From: HGM11368 sp051883395
Lineage (GTDB): Bacteria > Bacillota > Clostridia > Christensenellales > UBA3700
Length of the DNA: 54,803 bases
Direction: 5' to 3'
NCBI GenBank assembly: GCA_051883395.1
Contig: JBJETQ010000031.1
Coordinates: forward strand, 1-54,803
The translations under genes and the position numbers were made by a program. Numbering within the stretch: position 1 is the first letter of the stretch; every line of letters starts with the position of its first letter. Positions 24,602 to 33,479 of the stretch are shown one piece after another. The notes below the pieces were generated by a model. That model saw only the letters and a program-made list of their open reading frames with translations, ran no database searches and was not told where the DNA came from.

Positions 24602-25234
24602 ATGGCATACTCAAAATCTGCTCAGAAATTGGAGCAAACGTATCAATTTATCAAAGATTTTGTCTCGAAAAACAATTATCCGCCTAGCGTCAGAGAGATT
24701 TGCAGCGTTGTCGGTTTTAAGTCTACGGCTTCGGCACAATATTATCTTACCAGACTCGAAGAAAGCGGTCTGATACGCAAATCGGGCGGCAAAAACCGCA
24801 CAATTGAGATTGTATCCAATGACAAAATTCACGACTCCAAAGACGATAAAGTGCCGTTTTTGGGCAATATTGCGGCAGGCGAACCTTTGCTTGCTGCCGT
24901 TGAAGTTGATCAGGCTTACTCTCTCCCAAGCGATTTTTTCCGATATGACGACCATAGTTTTTTGCTCAAAGTCAAAGGAAGTTCAATGATTGACGCCGGC
25001 ATACTTGACGGAGATATGGTGCTTATCAACGCCCAAAACGACGCTAAGAACGGCGATATAATTGTCGCTCAAATCAACAACGAAGAAGTTACGCTCAAAA
25101 GATTTTTCAAAGAAAAAGACTATATAAGGCTTCACCCGGAAAATAGTTTTATGCAAGACATCATAGTTGGTCAAGACGAACAATTCAGAGTTTTGGGAGT
25201 AATATCTGGTTTGTTGCGCAACAAGTTCAGATAA
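24602..25234 (+). CDS. lexA: LexA repressor
   Basis: Master repressor of the SOS response, inactivated by RecA-stimulated self-cleavage. The 210-residue protein has an N-terminal winged helix (SVREICSVVGFKSTASAQYY as the recognition part) and an S24 domain. The cleavage site is in NIAAGEP, the catalytic serine in VKGSSMIDAGILDGD and the lysine in EVTLKRFF. AAGGAG lies eight bases before the ATG. Confidence 0.97.
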   Translation: MAYSKSAQKLEQTYQFIKDFVSKNNYPPSVREICSVVGFKSTASAQYYLTRLEESGLIRKSGGKNRTIEIVSNDKIHDSKDDKVPFLGNIAAGEPLLAAVEVDQAYSLPSDFFRYDDHSFLLKVKGSSMIDAGILDGDMVLINAQNDAKNGDIIVAQINNEEVTLKRFFKEKDYIRLHPENSFMQDIIVGQDEQFRVLGVISGLLRNKFR

Positions 25235-25285
25235 TTTTCATTGAAGTAAATGTTTTACTTTTAGACAGACAATAAGATAGACAAT

Positions 25286-25316
25286 AAAAAATTCACCGTT
25301 CAGGTGAATTTTTTTA
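25286..25316. terminator. Bidirectional terminator between lexA and the PLP lyase gene
   Basis: AAAAATTCACC-GTTC-AGGTGAATTTTTTT; A and T tracts flank a 7-bp core stem, so it can act on both converging genes. Confidence 0.88.
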
Positions 25317-25357
25317 TCATTTTTGACGCTAAATTGCAACATAACGTTATCGACATA

Positions 25358-26596
25358 TTAGCCTTTAATATTCAAAATTTTATCCAGACAATACAAAACA
25401 GCAAGTTTGCCATGTTGATACGTCAGTCCACCCTGAACGTAAGCAATATATGGCTCTTTGATTGGAGAATCGGCAGACAATTCTATGCTAGCTCCCGCCA
25501 CAAAAGTACCTGCCGCCATAATCACTTTGTCTTCATATCCCGGCATATCCCACGCATAAGGAACTACGTTGCTGTCAATAGGAGAAACTTCCTGTATAGA
25601 ACGCACAAACGCCACCAATTCATCTTCGGTATCAAATCTTATCGACCTGATAATATCGTTACATTTTGCGCTGGGTTGCGGCATAGTCTGATAACCTGCA
25701 TCACAAAAAACCTGTCCGAAAAGCAGCGAAGTCTTTACTGCTTGCGCCACGGTATGCGGAGCCATAAATAGACCTTGATAAAAATCTTTGTATCCGTAAG
25801 CATAACTGCCAACTTCCATACCGATAGACGGAGCTGTAAGTCGGCAAGCAATTTTATCGATAAGGTCGGCTCTGCCACAGATATATCCGCCTGTTGGAGC
25901 AATACCGCCACCGATATTTTTGATAAGCGAACCGGCAACGACGTCGACGCCGACGGCAGTCGGTTCGATTTTGTCAATAAATTCGCCGTAACAGTTGTCG
26001 CACATCACTACCGTATTGCTATCTATACTTTTGACAAACCGTGCCAATTTTCCTATCTGTTCAACTGTCAGAGCGTCCCGCCATTCATATCCTCTCGACC
26101 TGCCAACAAACACAAGCTTTGTCTTGGTTTGTAAGGCATTTCTGATGCCTTCATAGTCAAAATCGCCGTCATTAAGCTCAACCTGACCGTATTCTACTCC
26201 CAAATCTTTGAGCGAACCGATTCCTTCACCGCCAATTACAGTCTGCAAAGTATCGTAAGGACTACCGGTAACCGAGAGCATTTTGTCGCCTTTTGCCAAA
26301 ATTCCGAACAAAGTGAGCGATAGCGCATGTGTACCCGAAACGATGAGCGGACTTACGATTGCGCTGTCGGTATCAAACAACTCGGCAAACACTTTACAGA
26401 GCGTATCACGACCGATATCGTCGTATCCGTATCCGTTGGTTGGTGCAAAGTGTCTTTGTCCAAGATTGTTATTTTTGAAGGCTTGAAGCACTCTTGCCTG
26501 ATTGACAAAAGCCACTTCGTCTACGTATTCGAATTGTTTTTTCAGTTTTTCTTCCGCCGCCGCAACAATGCTTTTGGCTCTTTCACAAAATTCCAT
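25358..26596 (-). CDS. PLP-dependent methionine gamma-lyase family / aluminium resistance protein (YnbB)
   Basis: A fold-type I PLP enzyme of the YnbB/'aluminium resistance' family; its substrate is not known with certainty. The 412-residue protein shows the cofactor region ALSLTLFGILAKGDKML, the aspartate in VVMCDNCYGEF, and the Schiff-base lysine in GSLIKNIGGGIAPTGG. ATG 26596 is chosen because AAAGGAAAG lies just upstream; the ORF extends to 26614. It follows miaA by about 10 bp, the same neighbourhood as in Firmicutes, except that hfq is not between them. Confidence 0.92.
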   Translation of the reverse strand: MEFCERAKSIVAAAEEKLKKQFEYVDEVAFVNQARVLQAFKNNNLGQRHFAPTNGYGYDDIGRDTLCKVFAELFDTDSAIVSPLIVSGTHALSLTLFGILAKGDKMLSVTGSPYDTLQTVIGGEGIGSLKDLGVEYGQVELNDGDFDYEGIRNALQTKTKLVFVGRSRGYEWRDALTVEQIGKLARFVKSIDSNTVVMCDNCYGEFIDKIEPTAVGVDVVAGSLIKNIGGGIAPTGGYICGRADLIDKIACRLTAPSIGMEVGSYAYGYKDFYQGLFMAPHTVAQAVKTSLLFGQVFCDAGYQTMPQPSAKCNDIIRSIRFDTEDELVAFVRSIQEVSPIDSNVVPYAWDMPGYEDKVIMAAGTFVAGASIELSADSPIKEPYIAYVQGGLTYQHGKLAVLYCLDKILNIKG

Positions 26597-26606
26597 AATC
26601 TTTCCT

Positions 26607-27521
26607 TTATTCATTTGCCCATTCTAAGGTGTTGTTCATCGCTTGATCATACTGAGTTTCTGCGTCGTACCATATAGCCGATTTATATCTTTTCAACCAG
26701 CTTATTTGTCTTTTTGCATAGTGTCTTGAATTGATTTTAATTGTTTCTTTTACTTCTTCAAGACTTGTTTTTCCTGCAAAATAATCTTCAAATTCCTTAT
26801 AGCCGATTGCTTGCATACTCTGACAACCAAAGTCTGCAACCGAGTTGTTGACAATATCAGCCACTTCTTTGGCAAGTCCGCACTCGAACATCTCGTCGAC
26901 ACGTTGGTCAATTCTTTTGTACAAACTTTGTCTGTCCCTGTTGATTACTACCAATCTAACGTCGTATTGGTCATTGAGTATTTTTTCTTGTTTGTCCGAC
27001 TTAATCTGACCGGTAGTATAATATATTTCCAAAGCTCTGAGCAATCGCTTAGTATTGTTTGGATGTATTTTTTTTGCTTCTTCCGGGTCAATACTCGACA
27101 AAATATCGTGCATTTTTTCAGCGCCTTCGATAGCCAGTTGCTCATTGAGACGTTGTCTTAATTGTTCGTCGCCGTTGCAAAAAAATGAAAATTTGTACAG
27201 CAATGAATCGATATATAGTCCTGTTCCGCCAACAATGACGGGAATTTTGCCTTGCGCATGCAAGTCGTCAATTATTTTTACAGCCATTTGCCGCCACTCG
27301 CTCACGCTGAAACTTTCGCTTGGCATAGCAACGTCAATGAGATGATGTCTTATTCCTTGCATTTGTTGAGCAGTAATTTTTGCCGTACCGACGTCAAGTC
27401 CCTTATAAATTTGCATACTGTCGCAAGAAATAACTTCCGTATTCAATTTCTTTGCCAACTCGACGCCAAAACCGCTCTTGCCGCTTGCAGTCGCTCCACC
27501 TACGACGATGATTTTATTCAT
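26607..27521 (-). CDS. miaA: tRNA dimethylallyltransferase MiaA
   Basis: Adds the isopentenyl group to A37 of tRNAs reading UNN codons. The P-loop is GGATASGKSGFGVELAK, followed by CDSMQIYKGLDVGTAK and VIVGGTGLYIDSLLY. It is 304 residues, standard. The product is the substrate of MiaB, encoded upstream in the same operon. It overlaps mutL by 4 bp. Confidence 0.97.
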   Translation of the reverse strand: MNKIIVVGGATASGKSGFGVELAKKLNTEVISCDSMQIYKGLDVGTAKITAQQMQGIRHHLIDVAMPSESFSVSEWRQMAVKIIDDLHAQGKIPVIVGGTGLYIDSLLYKFSFFCNGDEQLRQRLNEQLAIEGAEKMHDILSSIDPEEAKKIHPNNTKRLLRALEIYYTTGQIKSDKQEKILNDQYDVRLVVINRDRQSLYKRIDQRVDEMFECGLAKEVADIVNNSVADFGCQSMQAIGYKEFEDYFAGKTSLEEVKETIKINSRHYAKRQISWLKRYKSAIWYDAETQYDQAMNNTLEWANE

Positions 27522-29491
27522 ACAATCCTCTTAAACATTTTGTCCAGATCTGTGCGACTCAATCTGATGACTGCCGGTCTTCCGTGCGGACATTGCATAG
27601 GCACGCCGTCTTTCATATTTTTCAGCAAACTCTCAATCTGCTCGTTGGACAACTTGTCTCCCGCTTTAATTGCAGCTTTACATGCCGTCATGGCGAGTTG
27701 ATCTCTTATCAGGTCAGATTGTTTGCAATTGCCTACTATTTTTCTTTCGCTCAAAACCTGGTCAAAGAATTTGCCTAGGTCAATATCGTACAATATTGCA
27801 GGAACTGTATTGATTTTGAAAGTTAAGCCGCCAAATTCTTCGATTTCAAAACCAATTGCCACAAGTGAATCGGATATTTGTTCCACGTAATCGTATTGTT
27901 CAGCGCTACATTCCAGAATGTAAGGAACAAGCAACGGTTGACAACAACAATCTCCGTCGTCAATTTTTTCTTTGAGACGGTCAAACAGATACCGTTCGTG
28001 GCAGGCATGTTGATCGATAATATAAGCGTATTGTTGATATTGCAAAACCAGATACGTATCAAATAATTGTCCCAAAATCACTATATTATCTTTTATATCG
28101 TCGGATAACCCTACATTATATTGCTTGAAATCTATGTTCTTTGGCGTGTGAGAATACAAATTATCGCTTACACCATATAAAGCTTTATTATCAACAAAAC
28201 CACGTTGATTGACGACAGAATCTACCAAAGTTTTTTGATTTTCAATGATTTGACTAAGACCGTCAAGCGACGTTTGAGTTGCAAATTCGTCATGTTTTTC
28301 ATCAGACTTAATATAAGTTTTATTTATATTTTCTTTTTCTTTGTTATCTGAAAAAACATAATTTTGACTTATATTATTTGTGATGACTTCCCTTTCCGAA
28401 ATATTACTATCGCTTATATTATTTATACCGTAACTATCGGCGGCTATAAGTCCGTCATCATTCTGATTTTCCGATTTATTCCCGCCGTCAAAACGTAAAA
28501 ACGAAGTTTCAGCCTTGGCAAGAGTTTCTTCAACTGCATGATAAACGCATGAAAAAATACGTTGAGAATTGGCAAATCTAACTTCCTTTTTATTTGGATG
28601 AACGTTGACGTCAACTTCGTCAAACGGCATAATTACGTTGATTACAAACACAGGATAGCATCTGGTCATCAGTCTGTTGCCATAAGCCTGAGTTACGGCT
28701 GTTTGAATGGTAGCGCAATCTACGCTTCTGCCGTTGATGATGATTGTCTGGGCAGTTCTGTTGTGCTTATACACGGTTTTGTCGCCAATATAACCGTATA
28801 CTCTCACGTTGCCGCTGGTCTTGTCAAACGGCAACATTTTGTTGGCAATTTCGGTGGAAAATATCTCAAAAATAGCGTTTTCCAGCCCTTTATTGGTGTC
28901 AAAAACCACCTTTCCGTCGCATTTATAACAAAATTTTACGTCAGGATTGGCAAATATGAGTTCTGTCATAACTTGCGTAACGCAACTTTCTTCTGCCTTC
29001 GGTTTCTTCAAAAATTTACGTCTTACGGGAGTATTGAAAAACAAATTGTCAACAACAATTTTTGTCCCTGTGGACATACCTGTTTCGCCGCACTCTCCCA
29101 CGTTGGAGCCGCTTATTTGTATTCGATAACCAACTTCTTCATCGGCTGTTTTGCTGGCAATTTCCACCTGTGCCACAGCAGTAATGGAAGCCAGGGCTTC
29201 ACCCCTGAATCCCAAAGTAGATATTTCGTCAAGGTCGGCAGCTTTACTGATTTTTGACGTAGTGTGCGGCAGATAACAAATATTCATATCTTCCCTGTCT
29301 ATTCCACAACCGTTGTCAGTTACTTCGATTTTGGTCAAGCCACCGTCTTCAAGGGATACAAAAATCATATCGGCGCCTGCGTCGACAGAGTTTTCTACCA
29401 GTTCCTTTACTACCGAAGCAGGTCTCTCAACCACTTCTCCTGCTGAAATAAGATTGTAGACAGATTTGTCAAGTATATTTATCTTTGCCAT
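27518..29491 (-). CDS. mutL: DNA mismatch repair protein MutL
   Basis: The mismatch-repair mediator and nicking enzyme. The 657-residue protein has an N-terminal GHKL ATPase (ELVENSVDAGADMIFV; DNGCGIDREDM; TLGFRGEALASI), a disordered linker of about residues 340-470 rich in N, S and D, and a C-terminal domain. The endonuclease region reads IDQHACHERYLFD, where the usual final E of DQHA-X2-E-X4-E is D; the metal-site partners ACKAAIKAG and CPHGRP are present. Nicking activity is likely but carries this conservative change. Confidence 0.96.
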   Translation of the reverse strand: MAKINILDKSVYNLISAGEVVERPASVVKELVENSVDAGADMIFVSLEDGGLTKIEVTDNGCGIDREDMNICYLPHTTSKISKAADLDEISTLGFRGEALASITAVAQVEIASKTADEEVGYRIQISGSNVGECGETGMSTGTKIVVDNLFFNTPVRRKFLKKPKAEESCVTQVMTELIFANPDVKFCYKCDGKVVFDTNKGLENAIFEIFSTEIANKMLPFDKTSGNVRVYGYIGDKTVYKHNRTAQTIIINGRSVDCATIQTAVTQAYGNRLMTRCYPVFVINVIMPFDEVDVNVHPNKKEVRFANSQRIFSCVYHAVEETLAKAETSFLRFDGGNKSENQNDDGLIAADSYGINNISDSNISEREVITNNISQNYVFSDNKEKENINKTYIKSDEKHDEFATQTSLDGLSQIIENQKTLVDSVVNQRGFVDNKALYGVSDNLYSHTPKNIDFKQYNVGLSDDIKDNIVILGQLFDTYLVLQYQQYAYIIDQHACHERYLFDRLKEKIDDGDCCCQPLLVPYILECSAEQYDYVEQISDSLVAIGFEIEEFGGLTFKINTVPAILYDIDLGKFFDQVLSERKIVGNCKQSDLIRDQLAMTACKAAIKAGDKLSNEQIESLLKNMKDGVPMQCPHGRPAVIRLSRTDLDKMFKRIV

Positions 29492-29492
29492 A

Positions 29493-32102
29493 TCATTCCT
29501 TCAACATATTTACCAGTTCGCTCAGTTTTACCAATGCTTGCAAAGGTGTAAGCGTCTCAGTCTCTATGTCTTTCAATTCTTTTAGTATAGTAGCGGTTTT
29601 ATTTTCTTCGTCTACTCTTTTAGCTTCTGCAAGAAGCGGCAATTCTTCTTCCTGATGAGTTTTCAGCGGATTTTGTTCAAGAATTTTAGATATTTCCTTT
29701 GCTCTGACAATAACATTTTTTGGCAGTCCTGCCAGTTTTGCAACTTCTATACCAAAACTCTTGTTGGTACCGCCCCTGACAATGCGGTGCAAAAAGATAA
29801 TTCCTTTATCTCTCTCGGCAGCGAGAATTTTATAATTTTTTACGCCGTCCAACCAACCTTCAAGCTCGGTAAGCTCGTGATAATGCGTAGAAAACATCGT
29901 TTTACACCTGATTGTATTGGTTATTTCTTCTGTAACAGCTCTTGCAATAGCAAGTCCGTCAAACGTAGACGTACCCCTTCCTATCTCGTCAAGTACCAAA
30001 AGACTTCTGAAAGTAGCGTTTTGCAAAATAGTAGCAACTTCCACCATTTCGACCATAAATGTACTTTGACCATACGCCAGGTCGTCGCTAGCGCCTATTC
30101 TCGTAAATATTCTGTCCGTTATCGACACTTTTGCCGATTTTGCAGGTACAAAACAACCGATATGCGCCATAATTACAATGAGCGCAACCTGTCGCATATA
30201 CGTACTCTTACCAGCCATATTCGGTCCGGTAATAATCATTGTGCGATTCTGATTGTTGTCCAGCAACGTGTCGTTAGGCACAAAGTTTCCCCTTCCGCAT
30301 ATCTTTTCTACCACAGGGTGTCTGCCTTCTGTAATTTCGATTTGCTCTACTTTCTCGTTGATAACAGGTTTGACGTAGTTGCCTGCAATCGAAGCCTTGG
30401 CAAAACTCAGCAACGTGTCTACAACGGCTACTGCTCTTGCCGAAGCCAACATTTTGGACACAACTTCCAACAGTTTCAGCTTCAATTCTTCAAAAATTCT
30501 GAGTTCCAAAGCAATAGCCTTTTCCTGTGCACCCAGCAATTTATCTTCAATTTCTTTCAATTCCTGAGTTATGTATCTTTCGCCGTTGGTCAAGGTTTGT
30601 TTGCGCTGATATCTGAAAGGCACTTTGTCGATTTGCCCCTTGCTTACTTCGATATAATAACCAAAAACCTTGTTGTAACCGATTTTGAGAGTCTTGATGC
30701 CTGTTTCTTCTCTCTCTTTGGCTTCCAATTGGCTAAGCCATAGTTTGCCTTGCGAACCTGCGTTGCGATATTCGTCTATCTGACGATTATAGCCTGCTTT
30801 GACAAAACCGCCGTCCTTGATTACGCTAGGCGGATTGTCGTCAATGGCAATTTCTATCAGTTTTGCAATATCGTCCAGCGTATCGATATTTTCATTGCAT
30901 TCTGTAAGTATGCCCGACGTAGCGTCGTCAAGAAGCGATTTTACCGACGGCAAAGCCTGCAACGACTGCTTGATAGCGACAAAATCTCTTGGATTGGTAT
31001 TGCCGTAAGCCAATCTTGAAGCAAGACGCTCCAAATCTCTCACGTCCGACAGCGTCTGGGACAGATTGTTTCTTATCTTATTTTTTGCTATCAATTCTTC
31101 AACGCCGTCAAGACGTCTGTTGATTGCAGCGCTGTCTCTCAAAGGTTGCTCTATCCACCTTCTGAGATTGCGTGCGCCCATATTGGTACAAGTCTGATCC
31201 AATACCCACAGCAAAGTCGCCTTTTTGGAGCCGTCTCGCACCGAAGCGGTAAGTTCCAGACTTCTGCGAGTGTTGGCGTCCATAGCCAGATATTTGTTTT
31301 TGGTAACGTATTTTATTCCATCTATATGCGGCAAAGCTCTTTTCTGCGTTTCGTTGAGATAATTCAAAACCGCTCCGCAGCTGCCGACAGACAGTTTTTT
31401 GTCGTCAAATTCAAACTTGGCAAGCGTAGAAACGTTGAAGTGTTGAGCCAACAATTTATACGCTGTCTGATACTCAAAAGCCCAGTCGGGATATTCCTGT
31501 GCCTTAGGCATTTTGCCCATTCTTACGTTTTGTGAATCTCTGAGCAAATTGCAAGCATCGGCATTTGCAATTATCTCCTTAGGAGCCAGAGTTGACAAGG
31601 TATCTTCTATACTCGACAATGCGTTTTCACCGTCTTTGAGTTGATACTGCGTGGTGCAGAATTCTCCCGTAGAAATATCTACCCAAGCCAGCGCAAAAGC
31701 ATTTTTGTCAAGACAAACGCAGGCAAGATAGTTGTTGGCTTTATCCTGCAAAATATTTTCTTCGACTACCGTTCCGGGAGTGATAATTCTTACGACGTCT
31801 CTATCAACAAGACCTTTGCTGGTAGCAGGGTCAGAGAGCTGTTCGCATATAGCCACTTTGTAGCCTTTGTCTATCAGTTTGGAGATATAAGCGTCAACGG
31901 CATGATAAGGCACTCCGCACATTGGCGCACGTTGTTCCAGTCCGCAATCTCTACCCGTCAAGGTCAAATCAAGCTCTCTCGATGCTGTTTCGGCGTCTTC
32001 AAAAAACATCTCGTAAAAATCGCCCAATCTGAAAAACAACAAACAGTCATTATACTTTTCTTTGAGCGACAAATAAAACTTCATCATTGGTGAAAGTGCC
32101 AT
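29493..32102 (-). CDS. mutS: DNA mismatch repair protein MutS
   Basis: The mismatch-recognition ATPase. 869 residues from ATG 32102, which has GAGGAG upstream and gives MALSPMMKFYLSLKEKY; the longer start at 32114 would overlap the end of miaB. The mismatch-binding Phe-x-Glu is in FFRLGDFYEMFFEDAE, Walker A is GPNMAGKSTYMRQVAL, and the signature LLVLDEIGRGTSTFDG follows. It lies 1 bp upstream of mutL and just downstream of miaB. Confidence 0.97.
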   Translation of the reverse strand: MALSPMMKFYLSLKEKYNDCLLFFRLGDFYEMFFEDAETASRELDLTLTGRDCGLEQRAPMCGVPYHAVDAYISKLIDKGYKVAICEQLSDPATSKGLVDRDVVRIITPGTVVEENILQDKANNYLACVCLDKNAFALAWVDISTGEFCTTQYQLKDGENALSSIEDTLSTLAPKEIIANADACNLLRDSQNVRMGKMPKAQEYPDWAFEYQTAYKLLAQHFNVSTLAKFEFDDKKLSVGSCGAVLNYLNETQKRALPHIDGIKYVTKNKYLAMDANTRRSLELTASVRDGSKKATLLWVLDQTCTNMGARNLRRWIEQPLRDSAAINRRLDGVEELIAKNKIRNNLSQTLSDVRDLERLASRLAYGNTNPRDFVAIKQSLQALPSVKSLLDDATSGILTECNENIDTLDDIAKLIEIAIDDNPPSVIKDGGFVKAGYNRQIDEYRNAGSQGKLWLSQLEAKEREETGIKTLKIGYNKVFGYYIEVSKGQIDKVPFRYQRKQTLTNGERYITQELKEIEDKLLGAQEKAIALELRIFEELKLKLLEVVSKMLASARAVAVVDTLLSFAKASIAGNYVKPVINEKVEQIEITEGRHPVVEKICGRGNFVPNDTLLDNNQNRTMIITGPNMAGKSTYMRQVALIVIMAHIGCFVPAKSAKVSITDRIFTRIGASDDLAYGQSTFMVEMVEVATILQNATFRSLLVLDEIGRGTSTFDGLAIARAVTEEITNTIRCKTMFSTHYHELTELEGWLDGVKNYKILAAERDKGIIFLHRIVRGGTNKSFGIEVAKLAGLPKNVIVRAKEISKILEQNPLKTHQEEELPLLAEAKRVDEENKTATILKELKDIETETLTPLQALVKLSELVNMLKE

Positions 32103-32103
32103 A

Positions 32104-33429
32104 TTACTCCTCAATTTTGCCGTAAAGTGCCGACATTTTTGACTTTTCTATTTTTACGTTGACAAACCTGCCTACCATATCGGGTTTGCCTTCAAAATTT
32201 ACCAATCTACCGCTATCCGTTCTGCCCATCACGTAGCCGTCCAACTTTTCGTTGACGTCTTCGCAAAGCACTTCGAAGGTCTTGTTCTCGTAACTTTTCG
32301 ATATTGCGGCAGTAACTGCATTTTGTTCTTCTATCAATCTCATAATTCTACGCTTTGCAACTTCGGGAGCAACTTGCGGCATTTTAGCGGCGGCAGTACC
32401 CCTTCTTATCGAATATACAAACGTAAAAGCTGTCGAAAAACCGACTTTTCTTACTATATCCAAAGTATCTTCAAAGTCTTCGTCTTCTTCATAAGGAAAG
32501 CCAACCATTATATCGGTAGTAATTCCGCAATCGGGTATCTTAGACCTTATATCATCAACGACTTTGAGATAATAATCTCTCGTATAGTGTCTGTTCATAA
32601 GTTTGAGTATCTTGTCAGAACCTGACTGGATAGGCAGATGAATATTGTTGCAGATGCTTTTGCTGGAAGCTATTATATCTATCACGTCCCTGCTCAAATC
32701 TTTTGGGTGAGAGGTCATAAATCTCACTCTGTGCTTGGTATAATCGTCAAGTTTTGCAATTTCTTCGAGCAATTTTGCAAAACTCTCGCCGCTACCCAGA
32801 TTGCTTCCGTAAGAATTTACATTCTGCCCCAGCAAAGTAATCTCTTTGTATCCCTGATCGAGCAACGATTTGAATTCGTCCATAATGTCGCTCATCTTAC
32901 GGCTTCTCTCTCTGCCACGAACGTAAGGTACAATGCAGTAAGTACAGAAATTGTTGCAGCCGTACATAATATTGAGCCAGGCATTTGTTCCGCTGGTGCG
33001 GTAGATGCGTTGATTTTCTATTATCTCAGGATTTTCGCTCGGGTCAATCAGCACAGTTTTTTTGCGACGGTTTTTACGTTCGATTATGCACTCTTGCAGT
33101 TTGTCAAGATTATTGGTACCCAAAATAATATCGACAAAAGGAAATTTCTTTTTTACGTCTGCGGCAGTCTGCTCTTGTTGAGTCATACAGCCCACTACGG
33201 CCACTATCATATCGGGTTTTAACTTTTTCAGTTTCTTGATTGCCCCTATATTTCCCATTGCATGTTGTTCGGCATTGTCCCTTATACAACAGGTATTGAA
33301 AACAATTATATCGGCTTCGTCGCATTCTTTACATTCGCTGTACCCCATGTATTCCAAAGTTCCTGCGATTTTTTCCGATTCATGCACGTTCATCTGGCAA
33401 CCGTACGTAATAATCTTATATTTTTGCAT
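32104..33429 (-). CDS. miaB: tRNA-2-methylthio-N6-dimethylallyladenosine synthase MiaB
   Basis: A radical-SAM methylthiotransferase acting on i6A37 of tRNA. From ATG 33429 (441 residues): UPF0004 domain with YGCQMNVHESE and FNTCCIRDNAEQ cysteines, radical-SAM motif MYGCNNFCTYCIVPYVRGRE, and a C-terminal TRAM domain. The ORF remains open 32 codons upstream, but those residues are hydrophobic, unlike the family, and would run through the promoter of the opposite gene. No ribosome site precedes the ATG; the -10 box ends six bases before it. First gene of miaB-mutS-mutL-miaA. Confidence 0.96.
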   Translation of the reverse strand: MQKYKIITYGCQMNVHESEKIAGTLEYMGYSECKECDEADIIVFNTCCIRDNAEQHAMGNIGAIKKLKKLKPDMIVAVVGCMTQQEQTAADVKKKFPFVDIILGTNNLDKLQECIIERKNRRKKTVLIDPSENPEIIENQRIYRTSGTNAWLNIMYGCNNFCTYCIVPYVRGRERSRKMSDIMDEFKSLLDQGYKEITLLGQNVNSYGSNLGSGESFAKLLEEIAKLDDYTKHRVRFMTSHPKDLSRDVIDIIASSKSICNNIHLPIQSGSDKILKLMNRHYTRDYYLKVVDDIRSKIPDCGITTDIMVGFPYEEDEDFEDTLDIVRKVGFSTAFTFVYSIRRGTAAAKMPQVAPEVAKRRIMRLIEEQNAVTAAISKSYENKTFEVLCEDVNEKLDGYVMGRTDSGRLVNFEGKPDMVGRFVNVKIEKSKMSALYGKIEE

Positions 33430-33435
33430 ATAACA

Positions 33436-33464
33436 AGTATAACGAAAAAAACAAAAAAATTCAA
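33436..33464 (-). promoter_or_regulatory. Promoter of the miaB operon, predicted leaderless
   Basis: Minus-strand TTGAAT (33464-33459), 17-bp spacer that is almost all T, TATACT (33441-33436), six bases, ATG at 33429. Confidence 0.65.
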
Positions 33465-33468
33465 GCGG

Positions 33469-33474
33469 TATAAT
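33469..33474 (+). promoter_or_regulatory. -10 element of the PBP gene, predicted leaderless
   Basis: TATAAT ends five bases before ATG 33480. No recognisable -35 lies at 16-18 bp; that region is an A tract shared with the spacer of the opposing miaB promoter. Confidence 0.5.
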
Positions 33475-33479
33475 ATAAA

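Noticed and set aside
28562..30743. Plus-strand ORFs of 231 and 362 codons
   Set aside because: Both are antisense to mutL and mutS, whose minus-strand products have all expected motifs.
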